From the NCBI GenBank assembly GCA_023436585.1, contig JAEZIN010000006.1, positions 186,001 through 250,000 on the forward strand: a DNA stretch of 64,000 bases. The letters are read 5' to 3'. The notes beneath the pieces are model-generated. The model saw nothing but the letters and a program-made list of their open reading frames with translations, made no database searches and was not told the DNA's origin. This document shows, in pieces, positions 33,905-43,147 of the stretch (positions within the stretch are counted from its first letter, which is position 1; each line of letters begins with the position of its first letter). The DNA comes from Bacillota bacterium. Lineage in GTDB: Bacteria; Bacillota; Clostridia; Christensenellales; Aristaeellaceae. Position numbers and translations under genes: made by a program.

Positions 33905-33934
33905 ACAAACCTCCTTGCCTGGGGGAGATGGTTT

Positions 33935-34633
33935 TTATATAAGCTCGGGCGTGTTGGAGATTTCCTCCATCAGGCCGCGCAGCGCCTTGTATAACGGTAT
34001 CATGGCTTTATAGTCCCTCGCCACGCGGTCCACGATGTCGCGGGAATAGATCCAATGAAGCTGTGTTTCCGATTGGTGGATGTACAGTTCCTTGGCTTTG
34101 TACCAAGGGTGCAGGGAAGAGGGGATTTGCTCCGGCACTTCCAAGCGCTTGAAGGATTCTCCACCCATTTGCAGCTTGCGCTCGTTTAATTTGCAGCTTT
34201 CCAGCAGACCTGAAAAGGCTTGCGGGTTGGCAGCCATGCGGCGGCGCATCAAGTCAAATACAGGACGGTTCTCGCCCCTGAAGCCCATGCCCCAGCCGGT
34301 GGATTCGGGCGAGACCTCAAACCAGAACATCAAGCTTCCCTCTCTGGGTTCCGCCGCCTTCCTAAATAGAAGCCACAGGTGGTCGCGGAAGGGGGATTTA
34401 TCCTTGGTAAAGCGGACATCGCGGCGGATACGGGCCAGGCATTTGGCAGGCCGCACTTCCATGGCGCTGTCGATTTCCCGCATGTGGGGAGCCATTTCCT
34501 CAATAAATGCGTAAAAAGGAGCTTGCACATGCAGGAGGTATTCCTCCTTGTGCTCCTCGAAATAAGTGATATGGTTATTGAAACGCAACCCCAGAAAAAA
34601 TTGGATGGTGGTCTCCGGAAAACCCGTAAACAT
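33935..34633 (-). CDS. DUF2461-family protein
   Basis: A 232-residue protein matching DUF2461 by its blocks: MFTGFPETTIQFFLGLRFNN at the start, then YEEHKEEY-like spacing, RPAKCLARIRRDVRFTKDKSP, FWFEVSPESTGWGMGFR and the later ERKLQMGGESFKRLEVPE. The family is widespread, soluble, and has no assigned reaction. GGAGG precedes the ATG. It lies 30 bases upstream of the mutase gene and could be part of the same transcript. Confidence 0.85.
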   Translation of the reverse strand: MFTGFPETTIQFFLGLRFNNHITYFEEHKEEYLLHVQAPFYAFIEEMAPHMREIDSAMEVRPAKCLARIRRDVRFTKDKSPFRDHLWLLFRKAAEPREGSLMFWFEVSPESTGWGMGFRGENRPVFDLMRRRMAANPQAFSGLLESCKLNERKLQMGGESFKRLEVPEQIPSSLHPWYKAKELYIHQSETQLHWIYSRDIVDRVARDYKAMIPLYKALRGLMEEISNTPELI

Positions 34634-34736
34634 TCGACACCTCCGCTCCTGCCCGTATGATTATACCCGGAATTTGCATTGGAAGCAACTGCATGTCCGA
34701 AAAAATCAAAGAAGGGACAAGCCGTTCATGCACATA

Positions 34737-34764
34737 GAAAAGCCGCCTTGGACGGCGGCTTTTC
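34737..34764. terminator. Bidirectional terminator
   Basis: AGCCGCC/GGCGGCT stem with AAAA on one side and TTTT on the other, so it works in both directions. It serves the surface-protein gene on the minus strand. Confidence 0.7.
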
Positions 34765-34780
34765 CTTGCAATTCCTTGCT

Positions 34781-36781
34781 TTACACTTCTGCGGACTTAT
34801 CATCGGCGCCGGTTCTCGTGGTCCGGCGGCGGCGGGAATAACTGTCGGCAATCACCGGCTGATCATCGTCCGTGCCGGTTTTGCTCAAGCGGGCAAGGCG
34901 GTAATGGCCTGTGCCTCCGGACAGGATGGCGGCTTCCTCCTCCGTCAGTTCCCTGTAGGCTTCTTCCGCTTTGGGCAGATCATCCTGGTCTTGATCGGGG
35001 GAAGCGGGATCGCTGTCCTTCAGGTGTTCGCCGCGTACATACTTCATGTGGGGCATTTCTTCATCCTGCAGCATGCGCAGCGGGTCCGAATCCGGGCCTT
35101 GGTCCTCGCCGCCGTCTTCCCGGTAAATCATGGGAAGCTCCTGCATATCTTCGTTCTCGCTGGGGGTGGTATAGTCCCTGCGTACACCGCGCTCCAGATG
35201 GTCCAGCGCAGACTCGGACTGCCTTCTTTGGGCAACGCGCTTGGAAAATGCGAACATCATCAGGACGAGGCTGCCGCCCAGCAGTAGGAGGGATACCACA
35301 AACAGGGCGTAGGTTACACCTTTGGCCGTGGTAAAAGCGGCGGGAAGGCCGGCAGTTTTGGGAATCGGTTCCGTTTGAAGGGGCGGCGGCGTACGCTGGG
35401 GAACAGTCGTGGGCTCCGGCGTAGGCACGGAATAGGATATGGGAATGATGTTGCTTTCAAAGGTGGCGTCGTTTCCCAGCAGGTCTTTGCAGGTGGCCGT
35501 GAACTGGAACTTGCCGGCTATGGATATACTGGTGTCTCTTGTGAGCTTCCTGGTCTCGCCGGGTTTGATGGTGGTGAACGTATACAGCGCTGTGCCGCCA
35601 TGACGCACCACGACATCTTTGGCCTCTACCTCGCTGGCATTGGTCACGGCAACCTCAAAGCGCACCATGGCAGGCTGGCTGTATACCTCCAGCTTGTCCG
35701 CCGTGGCGTTTACTGTAAGCACCAGCTTTTTGTTGGGGTCTACGGCGTTGACAGTTACCTTGTCTGTGGTGACGCTGACCTCCGAGCCCGTGTTGTCGCT
35801 GGCCAGTATGGTGAAAGCATACTCGCCGTTGGCAATCATGGTCACTTCCTTCTCCAGTGTTTTGGTCTGGCCCGCGGCCAGCTCCTGGTTGGAAAAAACC
35901 TCGCCAAGGCCTATATCGGTCACCTTCAGGTTACCGTAGCTGATGGTGCCTTCATTTTTCAGTGTAAGCGTCAGTTTGACAGTTTCCCCAATATTCACGC
36001 CGGAAGCGCTGGCGGCCAACGTCGCGGATAGGTTGGCCTCCCCCAAGGCGATGGTGGCCGCTTCCTGCGTCTGCTTCAGCGTTTCATTGGAACCGGAAGC
36101 CTTGTAGGTGACGGTAGCACCGCTGGTCAGGTTTTTGCTGCCCATGGTGACTTCAAATTTGGCCTGTTTGCTTTCATTGGCAGCCAGTGATTCGATTGTG
36201 AAAGCCTTGGTGGATATGCTTTTGTTTTCGGTGACCTTGATATTGGTCAGGGCAACATTGCCCGTATTCGTCAAATCGTACGTAATGGTGACTTTTTGAT
36301 CTTTGCGGGCCATGGTGGGGGATATGACGCGTGTCACTTTCAACCCGGGGGCTGCGCCGTTGAATTTGATGGCATTGCTGTAATACTTGCTTTTATAATT
36401 GATATTGCCTTGATCATCGGGCACGGGGTACTTGACCAGGAAGCTGATGCGGCCTGATTCCAGCTGTTTTTGCGTTACGCGCCAGGTGCCCTTCCATGTT
36501 TTGGTCTCGCCAATGTCCAGCATGACGGCGCCGCCGTCCCCAAAATCGGCAACGGCCCTGCCGTCCGGATAATGCAGATATACGGGACCGGGCATCCTGT
36601 CGTCTCCAACATTGCTGATGCGGATGGATACGGTGACATCATCCACACCGGTAAAATTACTTTTCGACAGCTCCATGCTGACTTTGATGGGCATGTAGGT
36701 CTCCGCATGAACGCCGATGATGCCCAGCATCAGGGCGCAAATCAGAAACAGCAAAAACCCCTTTTGCTTCATGTACACCAT
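34781..36781 (-). CDS. Large surface protein with CARDB/DUF11-like repeats, C-terminal anchor and cytoplasmic tail
   Basis: A 666-residue protein. A signal peptide (MKQKGFLLFLICALMLGIIG, then VHAE) is followed by four or five Ig-like repeats of about 100 residues with shared phrases such as VTVSIRISNVGDD, KVTITYDLTNTGNVALTNIKV and VKLTLTLKNEGTISYGNLKV. A proline-rich linker (PTPEPTTVPQRTPPP) leads to one transmembrane helix near residue 505, then a charged tail of about 140 residues. The topology resembles a receptor or adhesin linked to the cytoplasm. The start is 36781 or, nine bases later, 36772. Confidence 0.75.
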   Translation of the reverse strand: MVYMKQKGFLLFLICALMLGIIGVHAETYMPIKVSMELSKSNFTGVDDVTVSIRISNVGDDRMPGPVYLHYPDGRAVADFGDGGAVMLDIGETKTWKGTWRVTQKQLESGRISFLVKYPVPDDQGNINYKSKYYSNAIKFNGAAPGLKVTRVISPTMARKDQKVTITYDLTNTGNVALTNIKVTENKSISTKAFTIESLAANESKQAKFEVTMGSKNLTSGATVTYKASGSNETLKQTQEAATIALGEANLSATLAASASGVNIGETVKLTLTLKNEGTISYGNLKVTDIGLGEVFSNQELAAGQTKTLEKEVTMIANGEYAFTILASDNTGSEVSVTTDKVTVNAVDPNKKLVLTVNATADKLEVYSQPAMVRFEVAVTNASEVEAKDVVVRHGGTALYTFTTIKPGETRKLTRDTSISIAGKFQFTATCKDLLGNDATFESNIIPISYSVPTPEPTTVPQRTPPPLQTEPIPKTAGLPAAFTTAKGVTYALFVVSLLLLGGSLVLMMFAFSKRVAQRRQSESALDHLERGVRRDYTTPSENEDMQELPMIYREDGGEDQGPDSDPLRMLQDEEMPHMKYVRGEHLKDSDPASPDQDQDDLPKAEEAYRELTEEEAAILSGGTGHYRLARLSKTGTDDDQPVIADSYSRRRRTTRTGADDKSAEV

Positions 36782-36920
36782 CGGGCGTTTGGGAAAACAC
36801 CCTTCCTCCCTTCACTTGAGCAAAAAAGTATATCACGGCTGGTAGTGAAACACAAATAGTATGCCACAAACATGCAAGGATATACAGCACAACCATCGTA
36901 TCCTATATACTATCGCTGTT

Positions 36921-36949
36921 ATTGTAGAGCATCGCAGACGGCGTGTCAA
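36921..36949 (-). promoter_or_regulatory. Sigma-A promoter of the surface-protein gene
   Basis: TTGACA, 17-base spacer, TACAAT on the minus strand; leader of about 130 bases. The hairpin CGGCCCG/CGGGCCG at 36956-36973 just upstream may terminate transcription from yunB's direction or be incidental. Confidence 0.75.
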
Positions 36950-37055
36950 GCAAAGCGGCCCGTATCCGGGCCGAAAATGGGGCTGTTTTCCTGAAAAGCA
37001 TGTAAAAACCCACATTCTTCTACAGAAATTGGCATCGAAGAATCAAGGAAAACCG

Positions 37056-37724
37056 CTATGGCACAAGGTTTAGAAGGTCAGCCTTATCATTGACATCCAC
37101 AAAGGAATCGGGTACTTCGCCAACGATGATGCTTTCGGCGATGGATATGCTGCTTACAAGGTCCACCTGCTTTGAGCCTGTCGGGATCACCAGGCGCACG
37201 GTGGTTTTTGCCGAAAGAAGGATTTTATGCCGCGTCTGGTTGATGCCGGCGGATTCAAACTCTGTGATGAACTGGGTGGACACGGCGCCGACCGGCAGGA
37301 TTTTTACAGGTATGCTGGGTCCGCTGCCGGCCAGGAAATTGATCCCGAACGCTGCGCCAAGGGGGATATGGACCACCTGGTTCTTGGCATCCTGCAGCTT
37401 TTCCTGGGCTTGCAAAGCGGTTCTTGTGGCAATGTCGTTCATGCGTACGGTATTGGCCTGCAGCATCGTTACCTGGCCCTTGTCATTCATGTGCACCGTA
37501 ATCAGGTCTTCATACGTAATGCCCGAATGCATCACATCCGCCACGGCGGAGTTGATTACCTTCACCGCCAGCGAGTATGCGTCAGCGTATGCCATGTCCA
37601 GTATCACTTGGGACAGATTGTTTTCCAGTATCAGGAATGCGGCGATCAACAGCAAAACAACAATGACCGCCCAGCGCAGAAGCTTTCGTGACAGGCGCAT
37701 TTTTCTGGGTGGAGATGCAACCAT
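37056..37724 (-). CDS. yunB: Sporulation protein YunB
   Basis: A 222-residue protein: one N-terminal transmembrane helix (LLRWAVIVVLLLIAAFLIL), then a conserved soluble domain with IPLGAAFGINFLAGSGPSIPVK, FESAGINQTRHKILL and a final VPDSFVDV. This is the YunB family, under sigma-E control in Bacillus and needed for efficient sporulation. ATG 37724 is favoured because AGGGAGGA lies seven bases upstream; ATG 37730 touches it. It is divergent from the PBP gene. Confidence 0.88.
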   Translation of the reverse strand: MVASPPRKMRLSRKLLRWAVIVVLLLIAAFLILENNLSQVILDMAYADAYSLAVKVINSAVADVMHSGITYEDLITVHMNDKGQVTMLQANTVRMNDIATRTALQAQEKLQDAKNQVVHIPLGAAFGINFLAGSGPSIPVKILPVGAVSTQFITEFESAGINQTRHKILLSAKTTVRLVIPTGSKQVDLVSSISIAESIIVGEVPDSFVDVNDKADLLNLVP

Positions 37725-37790
37725 TTTCATTCCTCCCTCGTTTTATGGATATGCGCAAGCATAGGCTGATACCCACCTGGGGGTAAAACT

Positions 37791-37819
37791 TTGAATTGGA
37801 CAACCCGGTGTGGTATAAT
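37791..37819 (+). promoter_or_regulatory. Sigma-A promoter of the class A PBP gene
   Basis: TTGAAT, 17-base spacer, TATAAT preceded by TGG (extended -10). Confidence 0.75.
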
Positions 37820-37881
37820 GCAGTAAGTAAGCGTTCCCGCATGACGGGATTCTTGGCATAACGCCGTTTGGAGGCTTTGCT

Positions 37882-40833
37882 TTGTATCAACCGCCGTATC
37901 AGGATGATCCTCAAAAAACCAAGCGTGCCGGCGTATATCCGCCTGTTTCGCCTGATTTTGAGCAGGATATAAACGAACAGCAATATGCCCAGGAGGAATG
38001 GGATTCCTATCAGGAAGGCGAGGTGCCTTATCAGATGGGGGATCAGCCGGGCTATGCGGATTCTGAAGGGTATGCTGAGGAATATCTTCCGCCTCAGGAG
38101 ATGAATGAGGATTGGGAGGATGCGGAGCCTGATCAAAAAACATACAGGCATACCATCTTCAAACCAAAGGTGCGCAAGCCCAGCTTTCTTATATCGGTGC
38201 TGGTGAACGCGGTGCGCATCTTCTTCCTGATCGCCATTCTTGGCGGGCTGGCCGGCCTGGGGGCCGTGCTGGGCATTGCCAAGGCGTACGTGGAGACGGC
38301 GCCGTCGCTGAACCTGGCGCTTTTGGACGCGCAGGACCAAACATCCTTCATCTATGATGCCCAAGGCAATTTGATTACCGATTATAAAGGCACGGAAAAC
38401 CGGGTCATGGTTTCCATTGCCCAGATGCCCACGCACCTGCAAAACGCGTTTATCGCCGTGGAGGATGCCAGGTTCTTCACCCATAACGGCGTGGATATCA
38501 AGCGCATTGTCGGCGCTTTTATCGCCAACGTATCCTCCGGCAGCAACCAGGGCGGTTCCACCATTACCCAGCAGTTGATTAAAAATACGGTGCTCAGCGA
38601 TGAGCTGAGCTACAAGCGCAAGATACAGGAAGCATACCTGGCCATGCAGCTGGAGGCGCGCTATTCCAAGCAGCAAATACTGGAGAGTTATCTGAACACA
38701 ATTTACCTGGGCGAAAACTACTATGGCGTGCAGGTGGCCGCCCAGGGCTATTTCGGCAAGGATCTGAGCCAGCTTACGCTTCGGGAATGCGCCATGCTGG
38801 CGGGCGTGAACAACAGCCCGTATTACTACAATCCCCGGCGGAATTTCTTCCTCCGCTCCGCGCAAGGCGTGGATTATCCCGCAATCACCAACAACCGTAC
38901 CGATTATGTGCTTCGGTGCATGTATGAAAACCAGTTCATCACCCATCAGCAGTATATCGAGGCCTTAAACCCGGCGACCGCCGTGGTCCTGCAGACTTCC
39001 CCCTCCGAAGGGGCGGGAATGTACAAATACGCCCATTATGTCGAATACGCCGTGCGTGACGTGGTGGACAAGTTTCTGGAGTTGGAAGGCCTGCCCGATA
39101 CCAGCGCCAACCGCCTGGCCATGGAAAACAAGCTGCGTACCGGCGGATATCATGTGAAGCTGGCCATTGACACGCAGATTCAGGAAATTGTGGAGGATAC
39201 GCTGGAGACCTGGAAGAATTACCCCGGACTTCGCAATCCCAGCGACAAGATTTACCGCGCCAGAAACGCGGACGGCACCTATACGGAAATCGTGCAGCCC
39301 CAGGCGGCCGCGGTGGTGATGGATTACCATACCGGGGAACTGAAGGCCATCGTCGGCGGCCGCAACAGGCCTACCCAGCGCAAGACGCTGAATCGCGCCT
39401 CCGACAATAAGATGCCGGTAGGCTCCGCCATCAAGCCCCTGGCCGTATACGCCCCGGCCATCGAGGGCGGCGCGTCCCCGGCCAGCGTGGTATACAATAT
39501 GCCTTTGCCCATACCGGGCTATAAAAATGAAAAGAATCAGGACGACTGGCCGGACAACTATGGCGGCGGCGGTTTCAAAGGGCCCCAGACGCTGAGAAAG
39601 GCCATGGAGAACAGCTATAACGTTTCCGCGGCCCAGACGCTGATGACCATGGTCGGTGTGGACAGGTCGGTGGACTATCTGCTGAAAATGGGCGTGAACC
39701 GGGAGCATATCAATGCCACACCTTTTGGTGTGTCACTTGGCTCCAGCGGCTTATCTCCCATAGAAATGACTGTGGCTTACAGTGTGCTGGCCAACGGCGG
39801 CGTCTATCAGGAGCCCATCTCCTTCCTTGGCATCTCCGACAGCAACGGCAAAGTGATCTATGACAGCCACGCAAAACAGGAACGCCGGCAGGTGTTCAAG
39901 CCTTCCACCGCCTGGCTGACGGTGGATATGATGAAGGATGTCGTTTCCAGCGGTACAGGTACAAGCGCCAAGATTTCCGGACAAACGGTGGCCGGCAAGA
40001 CCGGCACCAACTCCGACCAAAGGGGCATCGGCTTTGCCGGCATGACCGGCTATTATGTAAGCTATGTGTGGATTGGGCATGACAACTACAAGGAGCTGTC
40101 CTCCAAATCCACGGGCAGCAAATCCGCCGCGCCGCTGTGGAAGGCTTATATGTCCAAAATCCATACCGCCAAAAACCTTCCCAACAAGGATATCCTGGAG
40201 GGCGATCCCGGGCAGTATGGCTTGGTAAAGGCCACCACCTGCACCGTCAGCGGCCAGTTGGCCACCAGCGCCTGCAGAAATGACCAGGAGGGCTACGGCA
40301 CGGTAACGGACTATTGGGCGGCGGGCACCAAGCCCCTTACGGAATGCCAGATGCACAAGGTGATGACCGTCTGCACCGAAAGCGGCAAGCTGGCCAACGA
40401 GTATTGCCCAGGTGTGATACGCGCCAACAAGGGCGTCATTGTGATTCCCAAGGGGCATCCGCTGTACGGATTTATCGGCAGCAAGTATGATTCCACCCTG
40501 CGCAAGTATTTGGGCGAATTCGCCACATTGCGCTATTCCAACGATGCCAATGCCAACGCGGCCATCAACAGCGCCATCATGTGCGATATCCACGGGCCGG
40601 GTACGGACAACGGCAGCTATATACGCGACAACACACTGATCCCGGATGCCAACCGACTTCTGGGCCAGGCCCAGGACAAGCTCAACAGCATCCAGCAGGG
40701 GACTGACTCCTACAACAATCTGCTGGGTGCCATCAACAGCCTGCAGAGCCTTGTCAATCAGGGCGATCCTTCCGCATCCAGCCTGATGCAGGCCATGGGA
40801 TACCTGACACAGATGATGGCGGCGGCACAATGA
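37882..40833 (+). CDS. Class A penicillin-binding protein (PBP1A type)
   Basis: A 983-residue bifunctional peptidoglycan synthase starting at TTG 37882, seven bases after GGAGG. It has a Tyr/Gln/acid-rich cytoplasmic tail (1-100) and a transmembrane helix (about 107-132). The GT51 glycosyltransferase has catalytic Glu194 in VEDARFFTHNG and GGSTITQQLIKN. The transpeptidase has SAIK (Ser515), SYN (578-580) and KTGT (from Lys706). After about residue 775 come Cys-containing segments (CTVSGQLATSAC, CTESGKLANEYC), a pattern found in clostridial PBP1A tails, then a helical Gln-rich end. The long N-terminal tail is unusual in length. Confidence 0.95.
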   Translation: MYQPPYQDDPQKTKRAGVYPPVSPDFEQDINEQQYAQEEWDSYQEGEVPYQMGDQPGYADSEGYAEEYLPPQEMNEDWEDAEPDQKTYRHTIFKPKVRKPSFLISVLVNAVRIFFLIAILGGLAGLGAVLGIAKAYVETAPSLNLALLDAQDQTSFIYDAQGNLITDYKGTENRVMVSIAQMPTHLQNAFIAVEDARFFTHNGVDIKRIVGAFIANVSSGSNQGGSTITQQLIKNTVLSDELSYKRKIQEAYLAMQLEARYSKQQILESYLNTIYLGENYYGVQVAAQGYFGKDLSQLTLRECAMLAGVNNSPYYYNPRRNFFLRSAQGVDYPAITNNRTDYVLRCMYENQFITHQQYIEALNPATAVVLQTSPSEGAGMYKYAHYVEYAVRDVVDKFLELEGLPDTSANRLAMENKLRTGGYHVKLAIDTQIQEIVEDTLETWKNYPGLRNPSDKIYRARNADGTYTEIVQPQAAAVVMDYHTGELKAIVGGRNRPTQRKTLNRASDNKMPVGSAIKPLAVYAPAIEGGASPASVVYNMPLPIPGYKNEKNQDDWPDNYGGGGFKGPQTLRKAMENSYNVSAAQTLMTMVGVDRSVDYLLKMGVNREHINATPFGVSLGSSGLSPIEMTVAYSVLANGGVYQEPISFLGISDSNGKVIYDSHAKQERRQVFKPSTAWLTVDMMKDVVSSGTGTSAKISGQTVAGKTGTNSDQRGIGFAGMTGYYVSYVWIGHDNYKELSSKSTGSKSAAPLWKAYMSKIHTAKNLPNKDILEGDPGQYGLVKATTCTVSGQLATSACRNDQEGYGTVTDYWAAGTKPLTECQMHKVMTVCTESGKLANEYCPGVIRANKGVIVIPKGHPLYGFIGSKYDSTLRKYLGEFATLRYSNDANANAAINSAIMCDIHGPGTDNGSYIRDNTLIPDANRLLGQAQDKLNSIQQGTDSYNNLLGAINSLQSLVNQGDPSASSLMQAMGYLTQMMAAAQ

Positions 40834-40843
40834 TATTTCATCT

Positions 40844-40878
40844 AAAGAGGGCCAGTGCTTTGCACTTGGCCCTCTTTA
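40844..40878 (+). terminator. Terminator of the class A PBP gene
   Basis: A 15-base stem (AAAGAGGGCCAGTGC/GCACTTGGCCCTCTTT, one mismatch) with a three-base loop. Confidence 0.85.
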
Positions 40879-40884
40879 AACGAT

Positions 40885-41100
40885 TTCGCACGATTCCCTG
40901 TTAAAGCTGCGGCTTTACGGCCAGCGAACCGTGTAAGGAATGATTGCTTCGCAAACGTCCGCGCGATTACTAACGAAGGGCCGCTGCCCCCTCGGCGCTC
41001 CCTCAGGAGGCGGAACGCAAAAAGCCTCCCATGAGGTGAAGCTGCCGACGCAGTCGGCTGATGAGGTGGAAGCCGGCAGCCAAATGACTGCTGTCCAATG
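40885..41100. repeat. Interspersed repeat-like intergenic sequence
   Basis: A patchwork of short self-complementary pieces (CTCCCTCAGGAGG, GCCTCCCATGAGG, CTGCCGACGCAGTCGGC) ending in GATGAGGTGGAAG. It resembles non-coding repeats scattered through gut clostridial genomes. The short frames across it lack ribosome sites. Identity as a repeat rests on memory of similar sequences, not on a second copy in this window. Confidence 0.4.
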
Positions 41101-41119
41101 CCGTGCAAATAAATCAGTA

Positions 41120-41479
41120 TTACCCTTTCGCCTTTGGCTTGAACAGCATGGCCGCCAGGGCACCGAACAGCACGGCCGCGGTGATTCCGCCGGAGGTAGC
41201 GGTGAGGCCGCCGGTAAAGGCACCCATCAGGCCAATCTCCTGAACGGCATGGATGACACCCTGGCTCAAGGCGTGCCCAAAGCCGGTAAGGGGTACGGTG
41301 GCCCCGGCGCCGGCGAACTCCACCAGGGGGCCGTAGATGCCAATGGCACTTAATATAACACCCGCTACGATGTAGCCTACCAATATCCTGGCAGGTGTCG
41401 CGGCTGTTTTCATCACCAGCAGTTCTCCGATGGCGCACAGGAGTCCGCCTACCAGGAAAACCTTCAAATACATCAGCAT
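41120..41479 (-). CDS. spoVAE: Stage V sporulation protein AE
   Basis: A 119-residue membrane protein with four hydrophobic segments. The repeated FLVGGLLCAIGELLV and GAGATVPLTGFGHALSQGVI pattern is typical of the SpoVAC/SpoVAE family, and both proteins here share it. It forms part of the SpoVA channel that loads dipicolinic acid into the forespore and releases it at germination. AAGGAGG precedes the ATG, 13 bases after spoVAD. Confidence 0.95.
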   Translation of the reverse strand: MLMYLKVFLVGGLLCAIGELLVMKTAATPARILVGYIVAGVILSAIGIYGPLVEFAGAGATVPLTGFGHALSQGVIHAVQEIGLMGAFTGGLTATSGGITAAVLFGALAAMLFKPKAKG

Positions 41480-41491
41480 GCATTTTCCTCC

Positions 41492-42517
41492 TTAAGCACG
41501 CGCAGACTCAATCGCAACGGCGTGGGCCACGCTGGGGATGCTTTCTCCCTGCTGGTTGCTGGTGGGGCTCAAAAGCGCCCCTGTCGCCATAAAAAGGATT
41601 CGTTTGAATTCTCCGGAAGCCAGCTTGTTCAAAAGCAGCGTATTGAACACGCAGGCGGAACAGCCGCAGCCGCTGCCTCCGGCGTGCACATCCTGGTTGG
41701 CATCATAAATCTGCAGGCCGCAGTCCATATATCTGTCAAAGTCCAGCGGTATGCCCTTTTTCTCCATCAGTTCCAGCAGAACGTCGTGGCCCACACGGCC
41801 AAGGTCGCCGGTAACGATTCGGTCGTAGTCCGCAGCGCTGCGGCCCGTGTCCTTGAAATGCGCCTGCAATGTGGAGGCGGCGGCAGGCGCCATGGCCGCG
41901 CCCATGTTATTGGCATCGGTGATGCCCATATCCACCAGCCGGCCTACGGTCACGTGGGTCACATGGGCGATGGGCTTCAAATTCTTGTCGCTGGAAACCA
42001 GCGTGGCACCTGCTCCCGTCACCGTCCACTGGGCGGTGGGGCAGCGCTGGCTGCCGTATTCCAAAGGGAAGCGGTATTGCCGCTCAGCAGTGCAGAAATG
42101 GCTGCTGGCCCCGCAGATTACCTGCTTGGCAAAGCCGCCGTCCACAAGCATGGAACCCAGGGCCAGGCTTTCCGACATGGTGGAGCAGGCTCCGTACAGG
42201 CCAAGGAATGGAATGCCCAGTTCTCTGGCGGCCATGGACGAGGCCATGATCTGGTTTAGCAGGTCGCCCCCCAGCAGATAATGGATGGACTTTTCAATGA
42301 CCCCGGCTTTTTGCAGACATGTTTTGACAGCGGAATAAAAGAAATGGCTTTCCGCCTTTTCCCAGGTTTCCTCGCCGTAGGTGTCGTCGTCGATGGTCTG
42401 ATCAAAGAGGCTGCCCAAGGGGCCTTCCTTCTCCTTTTTGCCTGCGAAAGCAGCACCTGCGATGATGCCGGGCCGTGATGGGAGCAGCACCGTTTCGTTT
42501 CCCACTCTTTTTTCCAT
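41492..42517 (-). CDS. spoVAD: Stage V sporulation protein AD
   Basis: A 341-residue protein with a thiolase-like fold that binds dipicolinic acid. Recognisable blocks: IAGAAFAGKKEKEGPLG, DDTYGEETWEKAE, IPFLGLYGACSTMSESLALG (the thiolase-type cysteine region) and GGSGCGCSACVFN near the end. It is peripheral to the SpoVA channel on the inner forespore membrane. It lies between spoVAC and spoVAE with gaps of 14 and 12 bases, so it is one operon. Confidence 0.97.
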   Translation of the reverse strand: MEKRVGNETVLLPSRPGIIAGAAFAGKKEKEGPLGSLFDQTIDDDTYGEETWEKAESHFFYSAVKTCLQKAGVIEKSIHYLLGGDLLNQIMASSMAARELGIPFLGLYGACSTMSESLALGSMLVDGGFAKQVICGASSHFCTAERQYRFPLEYGSQRCPTAQWTVTGAGATLVSSDKNLKPIAHVTHVTVGRLVDMGITDANNMGAAMAPAAASTLQAHFKDTGRSAADYDRIVTGDLGRVGHDVLLELMEKKGIPLDFDRYMDCGLQIYDANQDVHAGGSGCGCSACVFNTLLLNKLASGEFKRILFMATGALLSPTSNQQGESIPSVAHAVAIESARA

Positions 42518-42531
42518 GGAATGCTCCCTCC

Positions 42532-43008
42532 TTACCAGCGAAAGATGGCGTACAGTATGCCGACGATGACCGAGGCGCTGATGCCGTATACCAGCACCGG
42601 CCCGGCGATGGTGAACAGCCGGGCGCCCAGGCCCAGCACCATGCCCTCCCGGCGGAATTCCATGGCAGGGGCGACCATGGCGTTGGCGAAGCCGGTGATG
42701 GGCACCAGGGTGCCCGCTCCGCCAAACTTGGCCAGCTTGTCAAACAAGCCGATGCCGGTGAACAGCGCCGTCAGGAAAACCAGCAGAATGCTGGCAAATG
42801 TGCTGGCGGCACTGGCGGTAAATTGAAATAACGCCTTGCCGATATCAATAAACGCCTGCCCCAGCACGCAGATCAGGCCGCCTACCAGAAAGGCCTTGAG
42901 CATGCCTTGCCCCAATTCCGATTTGGGGGACAAGCGGGAGACCAAATCGCGGTACTCATCCTGTTTCTTTTTCTGGCGCAGGGGAATGGGCTTTTGTTTG
43001 TCAAACAT
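42532..43008 (-). CDS. spoVAC: Stage V sporulation protein AC
   Basis: A 158-residue membrane protein. A basic N-terminus (FDKQKPIPLRQKKKQDEYRD) is followed by four to five hydrophobic segments with FLVGGLICVLGQAFIDIG and GAGTLVPITGFANAMV. In Bacillus SpoVAC is a mechanosensitive channel component for dipicolinate. AAAGGAG precedes ATG 43008, inside the end of the small gene upstream, whose stop codon overlaps the spoVAC start. Confidence 0.96.
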   Translation of the reverse strand: MFDKQKPIPLRQKKKQDEYRDLVSRLSPKSELGQGMLKAFLVGGLICVLGQAFIDIGKALFQFTASAASTFASILLVFLTALFTGIGLFDKLAKFGGAGTLVPITGFANAMVAPAMEFRREGMVLGLGARLFTIAGPVLVYGISASVIVGILYAIFRW

Positions 43009-43147
43009 TTGCTTTCTCCTTTGATGCCATCCTGCAAGGCTTGGAATGGATGGTTACGGACATGGGCCGCATGCGTATCTCCCGGTCACCGGCCCGGGGA
43101 ATGGTTTCCAGGGTATAGGGGATGAGGGTGGATCTAGTTTTTTCCAT
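43001..43147 (-). CDS. 48-residue protein leading the spoVA operon
   Basis: An unlisted small frame with GGTGA eight bases before ATG 43147; its TGA overlaps the first codons of spoVAC. The product (start MEKTRSTLIPYTLETIPRAG, then DREIRMRPMSV) is basic, with no signal or hydrophobic segment. Third codon positions are mostly G or C, like its neighbours, which favours real coding. I do not recognise a family. Translational coupling to spoVAC suggests a sporulation role or a leader function. Upstream, CATGCTA resembles a sigma-G -10, but the -35 is poor. Confidence 0.5.
   Translation of the reverse strand: MEKTRSTLIPYTLETIPRAGDREIRMRPMSVTIHSKPCRMASKEKANV

Noticed and set aside
36950..36976. 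Hairpin CGGCCCG/CGGGCCG as a terminator
   Set aside because: The following bases are CTTTGCTTG on one side and AAAATGG on the other, lacking a convincing T-tract; it may simply flank the promoter.
37582..38946. A 454-codon minus-strand frame
   Set aside because: Overlaps both yunB and the PBP gene, each well supported; composition is that of a shadow.
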